DNA of 64,000 nucleotides from Rubinisphaera italica (GCF_007859715.1 NZ_SJPG01000001.1:2816728-2880727); one strand, 5' to 3'; shown: positions 9,667 through 19,854, numbered from the stretch's first letter. Translations and numbers: made by a program. The notes: generated by a model not told the origin, from the sequence alone.

Positions 9667-10530
9667 TTATGGATGAGCTGCTTGTTGATTGTGGATTTCA
9701 ATTTTCATTGGAACGCCTGCTCGCAATAGCCCTGTCTCATTATTAAGGATGCCAACAAATCGTACCGATTGGCTCAAGTCATCGATGGTTGAATCGACAA
9801 GCAGAATTTGCCCCTGATAGCTTGTGCGTTGGCCAATATTTTCAGCTAGCTTCGGCAGAGAAATACTCCCCGAGATCGGTGTTCCGGGCCGGACCTGCCA
9901 GGCTTTGTTGAGTGGAATGTATCCCTCGACGAGCATCTCTTCCATACTGACAATTTCTGCGATCACTTCCCCCGGTTGAACGTACTCGCCGACACGTTTA
10001 TGGATTTCGACGATTTGTCCGGAAATAGGTGCGATAATACGGTAGGGCTTCAATTCCAGCAGGGCCAACTCCCGGTTTATTTGAGCAATTTGATGATGCT
10101 GCTGAGCCTGCTCTACCTGCAAATCGGAGCGTTCGGCTTTCAGGCGAAGCTGCTCGATCTCTGCCTGGGATCGAGCCCCTGGAATCTCTTCGTTAAGTTG
10201 AATGGCTCGTTGGTACTCTTTCTGGGAAAGTTCATTGGCTTTCACAGCGTAACGGAATTCGACATTGTTCGTGGCATTCTGCTGAGCGACTTGAAAATTG
10301 GCTTGAGCGATTTCTCCATCGAGCTGAATTAATAAGTCATCTTTCTGGACCAGATTTCCGAGTCGAATTTTCAGTTCAACGATACGAGCAGCACGCGTAC
10401 TGGACACTTCAATATGGTCTCGAATTTTCAGCACACATCGGTCAATGACAATCGGACCTCGAACCTGTGCACTGACCGATCCGGTGAAAACGACGACTGC
10501 TAAAATGGCAATAATCAGTCTGGGAATCAT
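9667..10530 (-). CDS. HlyD/RND-type periplasmic adaptor protein
   Basis: A 287-residue membrane fusion protein. From the start chosen here a signal peptide (MIPRLIIAILAVVVFTGSVSA) is followed by a barrel-sandwich (lipoyl-like) half at about residues 40-80, an alpha-helical hairpin rich in Gln and Glu (about 85-165), the returning lipoyl half (YRIIAPISGQIVEIHKRVGE) and a beta-barrel domain. Such adaptors link an inner-membrane transporter to a TolC-type outer-membrane channel. I place the start at 10530 because a strong GGAGG lies six to seven bases upstream; an upstream ATG at 10566 would add 12 basic residues. No transporter gene is adjacent; the divergent neighbour is a GAF-HlyD fusion, and a TolC-like protein is encoded at 24.9-26.7 kb. 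Confidence 0.87.
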   Translation of the reverse strand: MIPRLIIAILAVVVFTGSVSAQVRGPIVIDRCVLKIRDHIEVSSTRAARIVELKIRLGNLVQKDDLLIQLDGEIAQANFQVAQQNATNNVEFRYAVKANELSQKEYQRAIQLNEEIPGARSQAEIEQLRLKAERSDLQVEQAQQHHQIAQINRELALLELKPYRIIAPISGQIVEIHKRVGEYVQPGEVIAEIVSMEEMLVEGYIPLNKAWQVRPGTPISGSISLPKLAENIGQRTSYQGQILLVDSTIDDLSQSVRFVGILNNETGLLRAGVPMKIEIHNQQAAHP

Positions 10531-10883
10531 GAAACCCCTCCGATTCGGCTTGAACACATGATTCATGCAAAACTCTTTTCCAGCAATGACTTATAGACAG
10601 AAATCTTTCAGAGTGAATCTACCTGTACAAGCATTGAAGAGTAAGAATTTTACTGAAAGTTGGTCAAGAGGAACCTGAATTCAGGCTGCTGAACAAATCT
10701 TGTGAGATTTCACTGAATCCGATACGATCCGGGAAAGATAAAGCACTTTATTATACAATGTGCCAGCGCATGAACAATTTATACGTCAAAACGCAATGTT
10801 TGCTCCGGCAGATCGCGGAACATTAATTTTCCGAATGTTCCAGAGGATACCAAGAAGCAATCCAAGAGGATCAGGGACGATCA
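10531..10883. other. Divergent promoter region between two adaptor genes
   Basis: About 350 bp separate the divergent HlyD and GAF-HlyD genes. Both promoters must lie here. The sequence is A+T rich towards the middle. I cannot point to a specific operator or a clean -35/-10 pair, and there is no coding frame worth reporting. Confidence 0.35.
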
Positions 10884-12893
10884 ATGCCGTCAGGGAGTGC
10901 AACATCGGAAACACTTTCCTTTGCTGGTCAGTTTGATCAGCTTTGGAAATGCGTGAATGAAGTTGACAACCAGACAGGACAGATTGATGAGCTCTGCCAC
11001 AAATGGCTGGAAGCGGTTCATCAAACCATGCAGACCCCGGCCTGTATCTGGCTGGCAGAACATTCAAAGCAGGTGAAGTTATTCTCCGATATTGGCTTTA
11101 ACTCAACACTTGAACTTGATGCCGCGAAAATATCCAAACTCATTCCAGGCTGGGTTCATCGGTCTTTTTCCGAATCTCAGGTGATCATCCAGAATTGCAC
11201 AACTCTGGGAATGCCAGCAAGAACTTTTGTGCTGATTCCCCTGGCCAGTTCAACTCGGTCGATCGGAGTGTTGGGAATCCTGCTGGAGTGTACCGGAGAC
11301 GAGGAGGAGGTCTCCGACTGGGAAAAACCACTGGCTCAACTGACGCTGCTTCTTTCCAACACTCTTCAGAGTATGGAACAACGGCATTACGCCGTTGATT
11401 ATCGCCAGGTATTTCGGCAATTCTCGCTGTTTACTCAATCAATCCATTGTGAAACGAAATTGAAGCATGGGGCACGCAATCTCGTCGACCAGTGGCAACA
11501 ATTCACTCAGGTCGATCGTGTCAGCTTGCTCTGCCCAAGATTCAGCCACCCTGAGCCAGTTGCGGTCAGCGGAGTGAATCGGGTGGATTGTCGCAGTCAA
11601 CAGATGCGACAACTCGCCTTGATCGCTCGTTATTCTCAGCGTTCCGGGCAGGAAGTGATTTATGATCGTGAGAGTCGCGAATATCCTGAGCCGTTAAAAG
11701 ATCATCTTGTCAAATATATAGAAGAGTCTCGATCGACGTTCCTCAAAATCATTCCGCTCAATGCCCCGAACATACGAGAGACTGGAAGTTCGACCAAGCG
11801 ACATCCACCGAAGAGCCAACCGATTGGCATACTGGTTCTGGAGCGATTCAAAAATCAGTCTGCTCCCACTCGGTTGACGGAATTTCAGACGGATCTGGTC
11901 AGGCAATCGGAACTCGCACTGACGCATCTACAGGACCTGGATGGAATTTTCCTGAGGAGTTTGCGAAGACCACTCGGGCAAGCTTCACAGGCGATGCGAT
12001 ATTCCCGCTTACTTCGATATGGCATTGCTTTATTGCTGTTGGCGATGGCTGCATGGATGCTGACCTGTTTTTCGATGCCGCGAAAAGTCATGATGTCCGG
12101 AACGGTTGTGCCGGAGAAAACGGCGCAGGTTTACGCTCCCAGGGCATCAGTGATACGAAAAGTTCATGTCTCCAGTGGCCAACATGTTCAAGTCGGGCAG
12201 GTTTTACTCGAGCTGGAAGATACACTGCTCCAGGCTGAAATCAGTCAACTGGAAGATTTGATTGCTCAACAGAAAACAGAAACACAATCCTTCGAGAATG
12301 AACTTCTCCAAACGGGAACAGGCAATCGGATTGAAAGAATTCAGCTTCATGCGGAAATCGCCAGGGCCAAATTGCAGTTGGTTGCCTATCAACAGGAATT
12401 AGCGGTATTGGAGCACGAACAGAACAGATTAACGGTTATTGCCCCAATTGATGGAGTTGTTGCCGATTTTGAAGTGCAGAGTAAATTGGATCTCAAACCA
12501 GTTCAAATTGGAGAAAAACTGCTGGAAATCCTCGATGATCAGGGGACGATGAAAATTGAAGTGCTGATTCCAGAATCTCAATTGGGATACATCTATCTTC
12601 AGGACAAGAAGGTCTCTGCTGACCAAACTCTTCCTGCAGAAATCCGTTTTCTGGTGGAACCGGATAAAACTCATGCTGGTAAGTTACTTCGGCCCGAAGT
12701 TGCACGGATTGTCTACAAAAACCAAGAGCCTTTTCTGAAATGCACCGTATCACTTGATGATTTGACAGGGCAATCCTATTTGGGAGCGACAGTGAATGCT
12801 CAGGTGAAATGCTCACCCGCTCCTCTCGGCAGTATTCTCTTTGGTGATTTTTTTCATGGCCTGAAATCTCAATTCTGGTGGGAAACTTTTTAA
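10884..12893 (+). CDS. GAF-domain sensor fused to HlyD-type membrane adaptor
   Basis: A 669-residue protein with an unusual domain order. The N-terminal cytoplasmic part (about residues 1-350) looks like two GAF-like sensor domains: one with IPLASSTRSIGVLGILLE near residue 120, the other with QPIGILVLERF near 315. A single membrane segment follows (about residues 377-395). The C-terminal part is a membrane fusion protein: lipoyl half (VYAPRASVIRKVHVSSGQHV), helical hairpin, second lipoyl half (LTVIAPIDGVVADFEV) and a beta-barrel. It thus couples a cytoplasmic ligand sensor to a periplasmic adaptor. It is divergent from a plain HlyD adaptor and lies 174 bp before a decaheme cytochrome gene. 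A partner for the M50-HlyD and SecA-like proteins at 33.8-38 kb is likely but unproven. Confidence 0.85.
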   Translation: MPSGSATSETLSFAGQFDQLWKCVNEVDNQTGQIDELCHKWLEAVHQTMQTPACIWLAEHSKQVKLFSDIGFNSTLELDAAKISKLIPGWVHRSFSESQVIIQNCTTLGMPARTFVLIPLASSTRSIGVLGILLECTGDEEEVSDWEKPLAQLTLLLSNTLQSMEQRHYAVDYRQVFRQFSLFTQSIHCETKLKHGARNLVDQWQQFTQVDRVSLLCPRFSHPEPVAVSGVNRVDCRSQQMRQLALIARYSQRSGQEVIYDRESREYPEPLKDHLVKYIEESRSTFLKIIPLNAPNIRETGSSTKRHPPKSQPIGILVLERFKNQSAPTRLTEFQTDLVRQSELALTHLQDLDGIFLRSLRRPLGQASQAMRYSRLLRYGIALLLLAMAAWMLTCFSMPRKVMMSGTVVPEKTAQVYAPRASVIRKVHVSSGQHVQVGQVLLELEDTLLQAEISQLEDLIAQQKTETQSFENELLQTGTGNRIERIQLHAEIARAKLQLVAYQQELAVLEHEQNRLTVIAPIDGVVADFEVQSKLDLKPVQIGEKLLEILDDQGTMKIEVLIPESQLGYIYLQDKKVSADQTLPAEIRFLVEPDKTHAGKLLRPEVARIVYKNQEPFLKCTVSLDDLTGQSYLGATVNAQVKCSPAPLGSILFGDFFHGLKSQFWWETF

Positions 12894-13067
12894 CACAATT
12901 CACGATCAGGCAGATTCATATTGTCGGAAACCTTGATCATCTGTTATAGCTGCGTACAGTATATCGTCTGGATTGAGGCATGAACGATCACGATTTGGTC
13001 TGCCTGAACGATGACCTGATCGCTCAATTCGCTGGGACTTCAAGGAAGAAGACTTGGACATTCAAAA

Positions 13068-16000
13068 ATGAGGAAGTCTGAACAAATTCAAGTCCCTCCC
13101 AAGTTGATTGGGGTTTCATTACTGGCGATCTGGATTTTGGGGAATGTTGTCTACAATTTTTCTCAAATGGCAGGTCATGTCGGAGAAGATCAACTCTATG
13201 CTGACGAGCGCGTACCAGCCGAGAGCTACAAGATTGAAGGCTCCAACGATGTTCCAGCTGCTAAGGTTCATCTGGGTGATTTGAATCAATCCCCCGCAGA
13301 AGGAGTCGGTCATCCTTACCCAACTCCGCCCAATATTGCGAATGCGCAGTTGATGCGGCAATCTCGTGAGGAAGCCGAAGCGAAGAGCCACGGCTGTGTT
13401 GTCTGTCACAAGAATGCTCACGATCCCCATAAGCAACCCGGAAAGCCACTGGCGATTCAACTTGGGTGCACCGATTGCCATGGTGGCGATCCTTGTGCCA
13501 CAACTCTTGAACAGGCACACGTTCCTTCCCGTTATCCGACTGTCTGGAATACGTCTGCAAATCCGGTTCGCAGTTATACGCTGTTGAATCACGAATCTCC
13601 TGAATTCATTCAATTTGTGAACCCGGGCGATTTACGAATCGCTCACTTGAGCTGCGGGACCGTTGGCTGTCATCCCAACGAAACACTTCAGGTTAAAAAA
13701 GGCATGATGACCCATGGCTGCATGCTGTGGGGAGCCGCTCTTTACAATAATGGTTCCGTCCCGAAGAAATGGCCAATGTATGGCGAGAGCTATTCGATGC
13801 ACGGGGCTCCTCAGCGCCTGCAAACAGTCCCGCCACCCACCGCAGAAGAGACGGCTAAGAAGGGTGTACTCCCCTATCTGGATCCTCTGCCTCGGTTTCA
13901 AATTTCGCAGCCAGGGAATATTCTGAGAATCTTTGAACGGGGAGGACGTTTCCGCACAGAGACGGGAATTCCAGAAGTTCTGGAAGAGCCGGGGCGCCCT
14001 CGTGAAAGAATCAGCAACCGAGGGCTGGGCACATTAAACAGAACCGATCCTGTGTTCATCGGATTGCAAAAAACTCGCCTGTTGGATCCTACGCTCAATT
14101 TCCTGGGGACCAACGATCATCCCGGCGATTATCGATCGAGCGGTTGTACATCCTGTCACATGATATATGCCAACGATCGCTCGCCGATCCATTCGGGGCC
14201 TTATGCGAAGTACGGCAATCGAGGTTATGCAGCCGAAGAAGCAGACGATTTGATTGAGTCGGTTGACCCCATGATTCCCAAGTTTCAGTCCGGTCATCCG
14301 ATCAGTCACAACTTCACACGCGCGATTCCCACGAGCCAGTGCATCGTCTGTCACATTCACCCCGGAACCACTGTGATGAACAGTTATCTGGGATATATGT
14401 GGTGGGACATGGAAACCGATGGCGAAAATATGTACCCGCGGGAACAGCACGATCCCACAGCCGAGCAGATCGTTCAGGCGGAAATGGCCGATCCGAACTC
14501 CGCCAGTGTGAAAGGCCTTTGGTCTAATCCGGAATTCCTGACGGAATTGACATCGCTGAATAAACATCTGGAAAAAACACAGTTCGCCGACTTCCACGGC
14601 CACGGTTGGGTATTTCGAGCTGTCTACAAAAAAGATCGTCAGGGAAATCTGCTCGACAAATTCGGAAATCGACTCGAACATGTCGAAAACGAAAACCTTC
14701 AGAAGGCGATGGCCATTCCATTGTATGTGAAGGAACTGGAACGCAAAAAGCCTTCACTCACCCTAGCTGAAGTCGAGGAAGCTGAACAGCAATTGCTGGA
14801 TCTCCAGAAAGGAGTTCCGGTTCATATGCTGGATGTACATCTGGAAAAGGGGATGCACTGTGTGGATTGTCATTTCGTGCAGGATGTCCATGGCGATACC
14901 AAACTGTACGGAGAAGTTCGGGCAGCGATTGAAATTCAATGTATCGATTGTCACGGAACGGTTGACGATAAGGCTTTCAAGTTGATCAATAATCGCTGGC
15001 AGATGCGGACTTCTGGCCCGGCTGCTAAAGAAAGACAGGCACCCCAACCAGATGGTCGGGAACTTTCGGCGATGACCACACCATTCGGAAAACAGCGTTT
15101 CGAACTTCGAGGCGACAAACTGTATCAGAATTCCATGGTCGAAAAGGGACTCAGTTGGGAAGTGACTCAGGTATCGGACACGATTGATCCCAAGCATCCC
15201 AAATACAATGCGAATGCTGCCCTGGCGAAAACGATTCGCTTCGATGAACTGGGGAAATTCGAATGGGGTGACCTGCCGCAGGATCCTCTTAAATTGGCAC
15301 ACTGTAATCAAACGATGAGTTGCAGTTCGTGTCACAGCAGTTGGAACCCGAGTTGCTATGGTTGCCATCTCCCTCAAGAAGCTAATCGCAAAATGCCCGA
15401 TTTGCATAACGAAGGAGATATCACTAAGAACTACGTGTCGTATGATTTCCAGACGTTACGCGACGATGTCTTTATGCTGGCACACGATGGGAATGTGACC
15501 GGGAACCGGATCAACCCTTCCCGGTCCTCCTGTGCGATTCATGTCACTTCGTATAACAACAATCGCGAAGCAATTTATACTCAGCAGCAGACAATTTCCG
15601 CAGAAGGTCTCAGCGGGATTTCCTTCAGCACGAATGTTCCTCATACTGTACGCGGTCGTGGAGAAACGAAAATGTGCACCGATTGTCATCTCTCTCAGGC
15701 GAATGATAACAATGCGATCATGTCGCAACTGCTCATGCAGGGAACCAACTACCTGAACTTTATTGGGCGTTTCTGCTGGGTTGGTTGTGGAGAACATGGA
15801 TTTTACGCCGTCCCGGTGACCGAACGAGAAGCCCCGCAGGCTGTGATCGGTAGCCATCTGCATGAACTGGCATTCCGTGAGCATTACGAAGAGCATGAAG
15901 AGAACGATCATATTCTCGAACACGCACACGAACATCCGGGACGGGATATCAGTGAGGTCTTCCGCCCGTTCAAACAGCCAACCGTATTGACACTTCAGAA

Positions 16001-17195
16001 ACGTGGCGAATACCTCTATGCTGCTTGCGGAAAAGCCGGCGTCCGTGTGTTTGATATTGCATTTATAGATCATAAAGGATTTTCGGAACGTGTGACGACT
16101 GCTCCCGTTTCGCCGATTGGTCAGAAGTTTTTCGTCCGTACCAAATACGCAACGTCCGTGTATGCCCCGGCTACAATTGCTCCCGATCCGACCCGCAAAC
16201 ATTATCCTGAAAACGATGAGCAGGAAGTTCCCGCACATTATGGATATCTGTTTGCGACCGACCTCTACGAGGGGCTCGTTTTCATCGGAGCAGGCACGTT
16301 ACTCGATGGTGATCCTCTCAACAACTTCCTGGAAAAAGAACTCGCCTTCAACCCGGGTGGAGCACTCGATGGTGCCCAGTCCGTCAAGATTGTGGGGAAC
16401 TACGCCTATGTCTGTTGCGATAAGGGCCTTGTTGTTGTTGATGTAACCGATCCCAAAAAACCTTGTATTGTGAATGCACTCGGTAAAGAATTTTTGAATC
16501 ATCCTCATCAGATGGAAGTGGAATTCCGCTACGGTTTTGTCTGTGACGAAGAGGGATTGAAAGTCATTGACATTACCGATCCCTCATGTCCAATCCCAGT
16601 GACGGCTCTTGAATTTGAAGACTTACACAATGTGTATGTCGCAAGAAACTATGCCTATCTGGCTGCTGGTAAAGACGGCCTGATTATTGTCGATGTGACG
16701 AATCCGGAAAGTCCCAAAGTTGACCAGGTGTTTAATGCGGATGGTGAAATCTGCGATTTGCACGATGTGAAACTGGGGATCACTTACAACAGTGAGTTTG
16801 CGTATCTGGCTGATGGCAAAAATGGAATGCATGTGTTGCAACTGACATCTCCGCATGTCGATGGCAATGATGGATTCAGTGTGCGGCCAGAGCCGAAACT
16901 GATTGCCACTTATCACCTTCATGAAGGGGAGGCACTTTGCATTGCCGAAGGAATTGACCGGGATCGAGCGGTCGATGAATCGGGGAATCAGATTGCAGTT
17001 TTCGGGCGGGTTGGAGCACGACCATTTAATTATCAGCAACAGCGAAAGTTGTATATCAATCCGATTTCTCAAGAGCCATTCCGGGTCGAAACGTTCTCGC
17101 CGGATTATCGAATTGAGTTTCCCAATTTACGAGAAGATCTGCTGCGTCAACAAATAGAATCCTATTACGGAACGTCTCGACCACTCAGAGAATAA
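13068..17195 (+). CDS. Giant decaheme cytochrome c with LVIVD beta-propeller repeats
   Basis: A 1375-residue protein. One N-terminal membrane segment (about residues 12-32) anchors it on the periplasmic side. Residues 105-870 contain nine CxxCH motifs (CVVCH, CTDCH, CTSCH, CIVCH, CVDCH, CIDCH, CSSCH, CYGCH, CTDCH) and one CX4CH site (CGTVGCH, about residue 199), so up to ten hemes c. From about residue 970 there are five LVIVD-type repeats (for example GLVVVDVTDPKKPCIV and GLIIVDVTNPESPKV), which form a surface beta-propeller in other proteins. The His-rich linker HEEHEENDHILEHAHEH may bind metal. It is convergent with the NuoEF/ferredoxin operon, with stops only 59 bp apart. Substrate and catalysis are unknown; the propeller suggests binding to a partner or to the cell surface. 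Confidence 0.9.
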   Translation: MRKSEQIQVPPKLIGVSLLAIWILGNVVYNFSQMAGHVGEDQLYADERVPAESYKIEGSNDVPAAKVHLGDLNQSPAEGVGHPYPTPPNIANAQLMRQSREEAEAKSHGCVVCHKNAHDPHKQPGKPLAIQLGCTDCHGGDPCATTLEQAHVPSRYPTVWNTSANPVRSYTLLNHESPEFIQFVNPGDLRIAHLSCGTVGCHPNETLQVKKGMMTHGCMLWGAALYNNGSVPKKWPMYGESYSMHGAPQRLQTVPPPTAEETAKKGVLPYLDPLPRFQISQPGNILRIFERGGRFRTETGIPEVLEEPGRPRERISNRGLGTLNRTDPVFIGLQKTRLLDPTLNFLGTNDHPGDYRSSGCTSCHMIYANDRSPIHSGPYAKYGNRGYAAEEADDLIESVDPMIPKFQSGHPISHNFTRAIPTSQCIVCHIHPGTTVMNSYLGYMWWDMETDGENMYPREQHDPTAEQIVQAEMADPNSASVKGLWSNPEFLTELTSLNKHLEKTQFADFHGHGWVFRAVYKKDRQGNLLDKFGNRLEHVENENLQKAMAIPLYVKELERKKPSLTLAEVEEAEQQLLDLQKGVPVHMLDVHLEKGMHCVDCHFVQDVHGDTKLYGEVRAAIEIQCIDCHGTVDDKAFKLINNRWQMRTSGPAAKERQAPQPDGRELSAMTTPFGKQRFELRGDKLYQNSMVEKGLSWEVTQVSDTIDPKHPKYNANAALAKTIRFDELGKFEWGDLPQDPLKLAHCNQTMSCSSCHSSWNPSCYGCHLPQEANRKMPDLHNEGDITKNYVSYDFQTLRDDVFMLAHDGNVTGNRINPSRSSCAIHVTSYNNNREAIYTQQQTISAEGLSGISFSTNVPHTVRGRGETKMCTDCHLSQANDNNAIMSQLLMQGTNYLNFIGRFCWVGCGEHGFYAVPVTEREAPQAVIGSHLHELAFREHYEEHEENDHILEHAHEHPGRDISEVFRPFKQPTVLTLQKRGEYLYAACGKAGVRVFDIAFIDHKGFSERVTTAPVSPIGQKFFVRTKYATSVYAPATIAPDPTRKHYPENDEQEVPAHYGYLFATDLYEGLVFIGAGTLLDGDPLNNFLEKELAFNPGGALDGAQSVKIVGNYAYVCCDKGLVVVDVTDPKKPCIVNALGKEFLNHPHQMEVEFRYGFVCDEEGLKVIDITDPSCPIPVTALEFEDLHNVYVARNYAYLAAGKDGLIIVDVTNPESPKVDQVFNADGEICDLHDVKLGITYNSEFAYLADGKNGMHVLQLTSPHVDGNDGFSVRPEPKLIATYHLHEGEALCIAEGIDRDRAVDESGNQIAVFGRVGARPFNYQQQRKLYINPISQEPFRVETFSPDYRIEFPNLREDLLRQQIESYYGTSRPLRE

Positions 17196-17253
17196 TCTCG
17201 TGGACGACAGGCTGAGAGTAAAGTTTCACTACTTGATACTCACCCGTTGTTAC

Positions 17254-19854
17254 TCACGCGCGGCTTTCCAGATCGACCAGGTTGAGCAGTTTTTCGCCTG
17301 ACATGCGATGAGCCGCATCGTGAGGACAAGCGTAAACGCAGCTCGGTTGCTTACTGGATGTTTCCGTGCATAAGTCACAGATTGTAGCCTGAATTTTAAT
17401 GACTGCCCTTCCATCGGCATCGGCTTCGATCGGTCCTTTGGATTGCCCTCCCCACCAGGATTTCTTCTCGGGCAGAGGCTGCATATTGATGTTCCCGTAG
17501 GGACAATGCTCTTCACACAAACCACAGCCAATACACCACGACTCGATTTTCATGTTGAAATCGGGTCCGCGATGAATCGCATCGACCGGACATCCCAACA
17601 TACAGTAAGGATCTCGACAGGATCGGCAGGAACTCGTAACGAGATATTTGTCGAATCGAAGCCCCTCGCGGATTAAGCGGGTCGTTCCCAAGTGGGCATC
17701 AGAACAAGCCTTAGTACACTCATCACAGCGAGTGCATTTAAGCAGATCGATTACGAGCAGGTTCTGGGCATTGGCCAGTCCCTGATCCAGAAAATTCTTC
17801 ATTGCCCCAATGTCCGTCGGCTGCATCACTCGAATTTTATCCAGGGTTTCCCGAGTGAGAGTCCTCATCGCCTGGGCGATCATGGGGTATTGAGTATAGA
17901 TTTCCAGAAAGATCTCTTTAGGAATTCTTAATAACTCAACGTTATCCATCGCGACATAGGAAGCCTGATTCAATCCCCGTCCATATTGATCGACCGTATT
18001 CTGCTGGGTGTCGTTCAATGTGTCGTAACAGGAATCGATATCGACCAGCATTTCGAGATCGCCAAAATGATTCCCCGGTCCAAGATAACTTTCGACGTAG
18101 GTTTCTCCGCCAGCCGTTTTCTTTTCAATTCTTACGAATCCAATTCGCACCAGATTCAAAAAATTCGATTCGGCTCCTTCGCGGGTAATGATTTGGCCGG
18201 GACGGACCTTCGTCAATTCGACCTGATCTTTAAGAAGTCGCTCGATTCGTCGCATTTCCTGACCAGCCTCATCGAGTGATGAGAAGTATTCGATCTTTTT
18301 CAGATCGACCCCCATTGCTCGTTCCCGATACAGCTTTTCCAGCAACTCCCGGGAGGATCGGTCCCTCATCAGCATGAGTACGATATTTCGACGAATTTCA
18401 ATGACCGAACATTCATCGTCCATCGCTTCGACCGTGAAGGCTCTCGGATAATTATTGAGACAACTGGCCTCGCCAAAGATATGATCGGCTTTTGTGACAA
18501 CACTGACAAACGCATGATCCGGCAATATTTTCAGGCTATCTTTCGGAGGCGAACTGAAAGTCCCTCCATAAGTGAATGTGTTGTAAGTCTTTTGAGAATG
18601 ACTTTCCGAAGAATCATCTTTCTCCATGTCAAACCGGAAACGTGTCATCAGGCTGAAGACCGAGCCTTCATGTTTTTTTAAGGTTTTCTGACGGGAAAGA
18701 GCAGAGATCTGAAAGCGTCCTTTTTCCATCAGGAATGCCGTCTGGCCGATCTCTCCTTCCCGGAAAATAACGTCTCCGCGTCGATACGTTTTCCTAGAAA
18801 ATGAATGCTTGATAAACGAAAGATATTTTTGAGGAACGGTCTTGAGTAACGGATGAGCCTGAATTTCTTCAATGGTCATCTCACTGGAATTCGATTCCCG
18901 ATCCATTTGAGGAATGTTCTGCTCATTGATGGTGAGCGCATCCGTCGGGCAGGAAATGGCGCATTCTCCACACTCGACACAGGACGAATCTCCCATCGGC
19001 TGATCGAGGTCAAAGCTGATTCGCGTTTGATATCCTGAGCCGGTTCGTCCGATTACATTATTATGTTTGACATCCGTGCAGCCACGAATACATCGATCAC
19101 ACATGATGCAGGCACCATGATCGACCTTGATCATGGAACTGGATGTATCTGTCGTTCTTGTCGCATGAGAACTGGAACGTGGAAAGCGTGGCAAGGAGGG
19201 AACATCCACCTGCCTTGCCAGCTTATAGAGTTCCGGCAACTGCTTATCTTCAGTCTGTAGGTGCCGCTGCGGATTAGCCTGATCGCACATCAATAACTCG
19301 ACCGTCAGTTCTCCGAGCCTGCGAATTTGACTCCGGAACTTTTCATGGGGAGTTCTAGGCGTATGAATATTCAGATAGTCATCCAGTGTACGATGGCAGG
19401 AGGGGACAAGCGTCGAACGGGAACTGTAGATCACACTGCCATTTTCATCTCGTCTGGGCTCTCCCGATCGTTCCATCTCCGGCCCCTGCACAGCCACCAT
19501 ACAAACTCGGCACATCGCCACCGATTTGAGGTGTTGTTGATGGCACAGAATCGGGATCGGATTTTCATCGCCTGGCTGAGTACGATAATACTTATCGACA
19601 GCATCGTAAATTGTGGAATAACGATAGGTCACGTCCCCAGATTTGTCATAAACGGGGCTTCCATACGCATCAAGTGCCATCACTGTTCGAGGAAATTCAA
19701 AGGGATTTCCATCGATGATCAAATTGAGTAGGTCGTCCTGCTTGGCAGCATCGGCAGGCGAGAGAGTGACAATTTGCCCTTCAACGGTATATTCCTGAAG
19801 TTCATATTCGCGTCTGGCGAATGATGGACTCTGTTTTTCGGAGAGATCTGCCAT
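17254..19854 (-). CDS. NuoG-like ferredoxin fused to two cNMP-binding domains and a 4x[4Fe-4S] ferredoxin
   Basis: An 866-residue cytoplasmic iron-sulfur protein with no membrane segment. Residues 45-200 form a complex-I/hydrogenase-like [2Fe-2S] domain (Cys104, Cys115, Cys118, Cys153). Residues 245-305 hold two [4Fe-4S] motifs (CIMCDRCIRGC and CVECGECAISCP). Two Crp-like cyclic-nucleotide-binding domains follow (about 345-500 and 540-690), each with the GDVIFREGE or GQIITREGA entry and a FGEA/FGDLE phosphate-loop motif. The last part (about 710-866) is a HybA/DmsB-like ferredoxin with four [4Fe-4S] motifs (CTRCDECTKAC, CRSCRDPYCMLGC, CIGCGLCEEHC, CDLCT...CVYAC). No molybdopterin domain is present. 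It is the last gene of a four-gene operon, 61 bp after the NuoE-NuoF gene, and should accept its electrons. The sensor domains suggest nucleotide control of electron flow. Confidence 0.88.
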   Translation of the reverse strand: MADLSEKQSPSFARREYELQEYTVEGQIVTLSPADAAKQDDLLNLIIDGNPFEFPRTVMALDAYGSPVYDKSGDVTYRYSTIYDAVDKYYRTQPGDENPIPILCHQQHLKSVAMCRVCMVAVQGPEMERSGEPRRDENGSVIYSSRSTLVPSCHRTLDDYLNIHTPRTPHEKFRSQIRRLGELTVELLMCDQANPQRHLQTEDKQLPELYKLARQVDVPSLPRFPRSSSHATRTTDTSSSMIKVDHGACIMCDRCIRGCTDVKHNNVIGRTGSGYQTRISFDLDQPMGDSSCVECGECAISCPTDALTINEQNIPQMDRESNSSEMTIEEIQAHPLLKTVPQKYLSFIKHSFSRKTYRRGDVIFREGEIGQTAFLMEKGRFQISALSRQKTLKKHEGSVFSLMTRFRFDMEKDDSSESHSQKTYNTFTYGGTFSSPPKDSLKILPDHAFVSVVTKADHIFGEASCLNNYPRAFTVEAMDDECSVIEIRRNIVLMLMRDRSSRELLEKLYRERAMGVDLKKIEYFSSLDEAGQEMRRIERLLKDQVELTKVRPGQIITREGAESNFLNLVRIGFVRIEKKTAGGETYVESYLGPGNHFGDLEMLVDIDSCYDTLNDTQQNTVDQYGRGLNQASYVAMDNVELLRIPKEIFLEIYTQYPMIAQAMRTLTRETLDKIRVMQPTDIGAMKNFLDQGLANAQNLLVIDLLKCTRCDECTKACSDAHLGTTRLIREGLRFDKYLVTSSCRSCRDPYCMLGCPVDAIHRGPDFNMKIESWCIGCGLCEEHCPYGNINMQPLPEKKSWWGGQSKGPIEADADGRAVIKIQATICDLCTETSSKQPSCVYACPHDAAHRMSGEKLLNLVDLESRA

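Noticed and set aside
15530..15560. SSCAIHV as a heme site in the giant cytochrome
   Set aside because: It lacks the second cysteine of CxxCH. Likewise CWVGCGEH near residue 905 has no CH pair. Neither was counted.
17196..17253. Possible shared terminator between the convergent giant cytochrome and ferredoxin genes
   Set aside because: The best inverted repeat (GAGAGTAAAGT...ACTTGATACTC) has several mismatches and no T-run.
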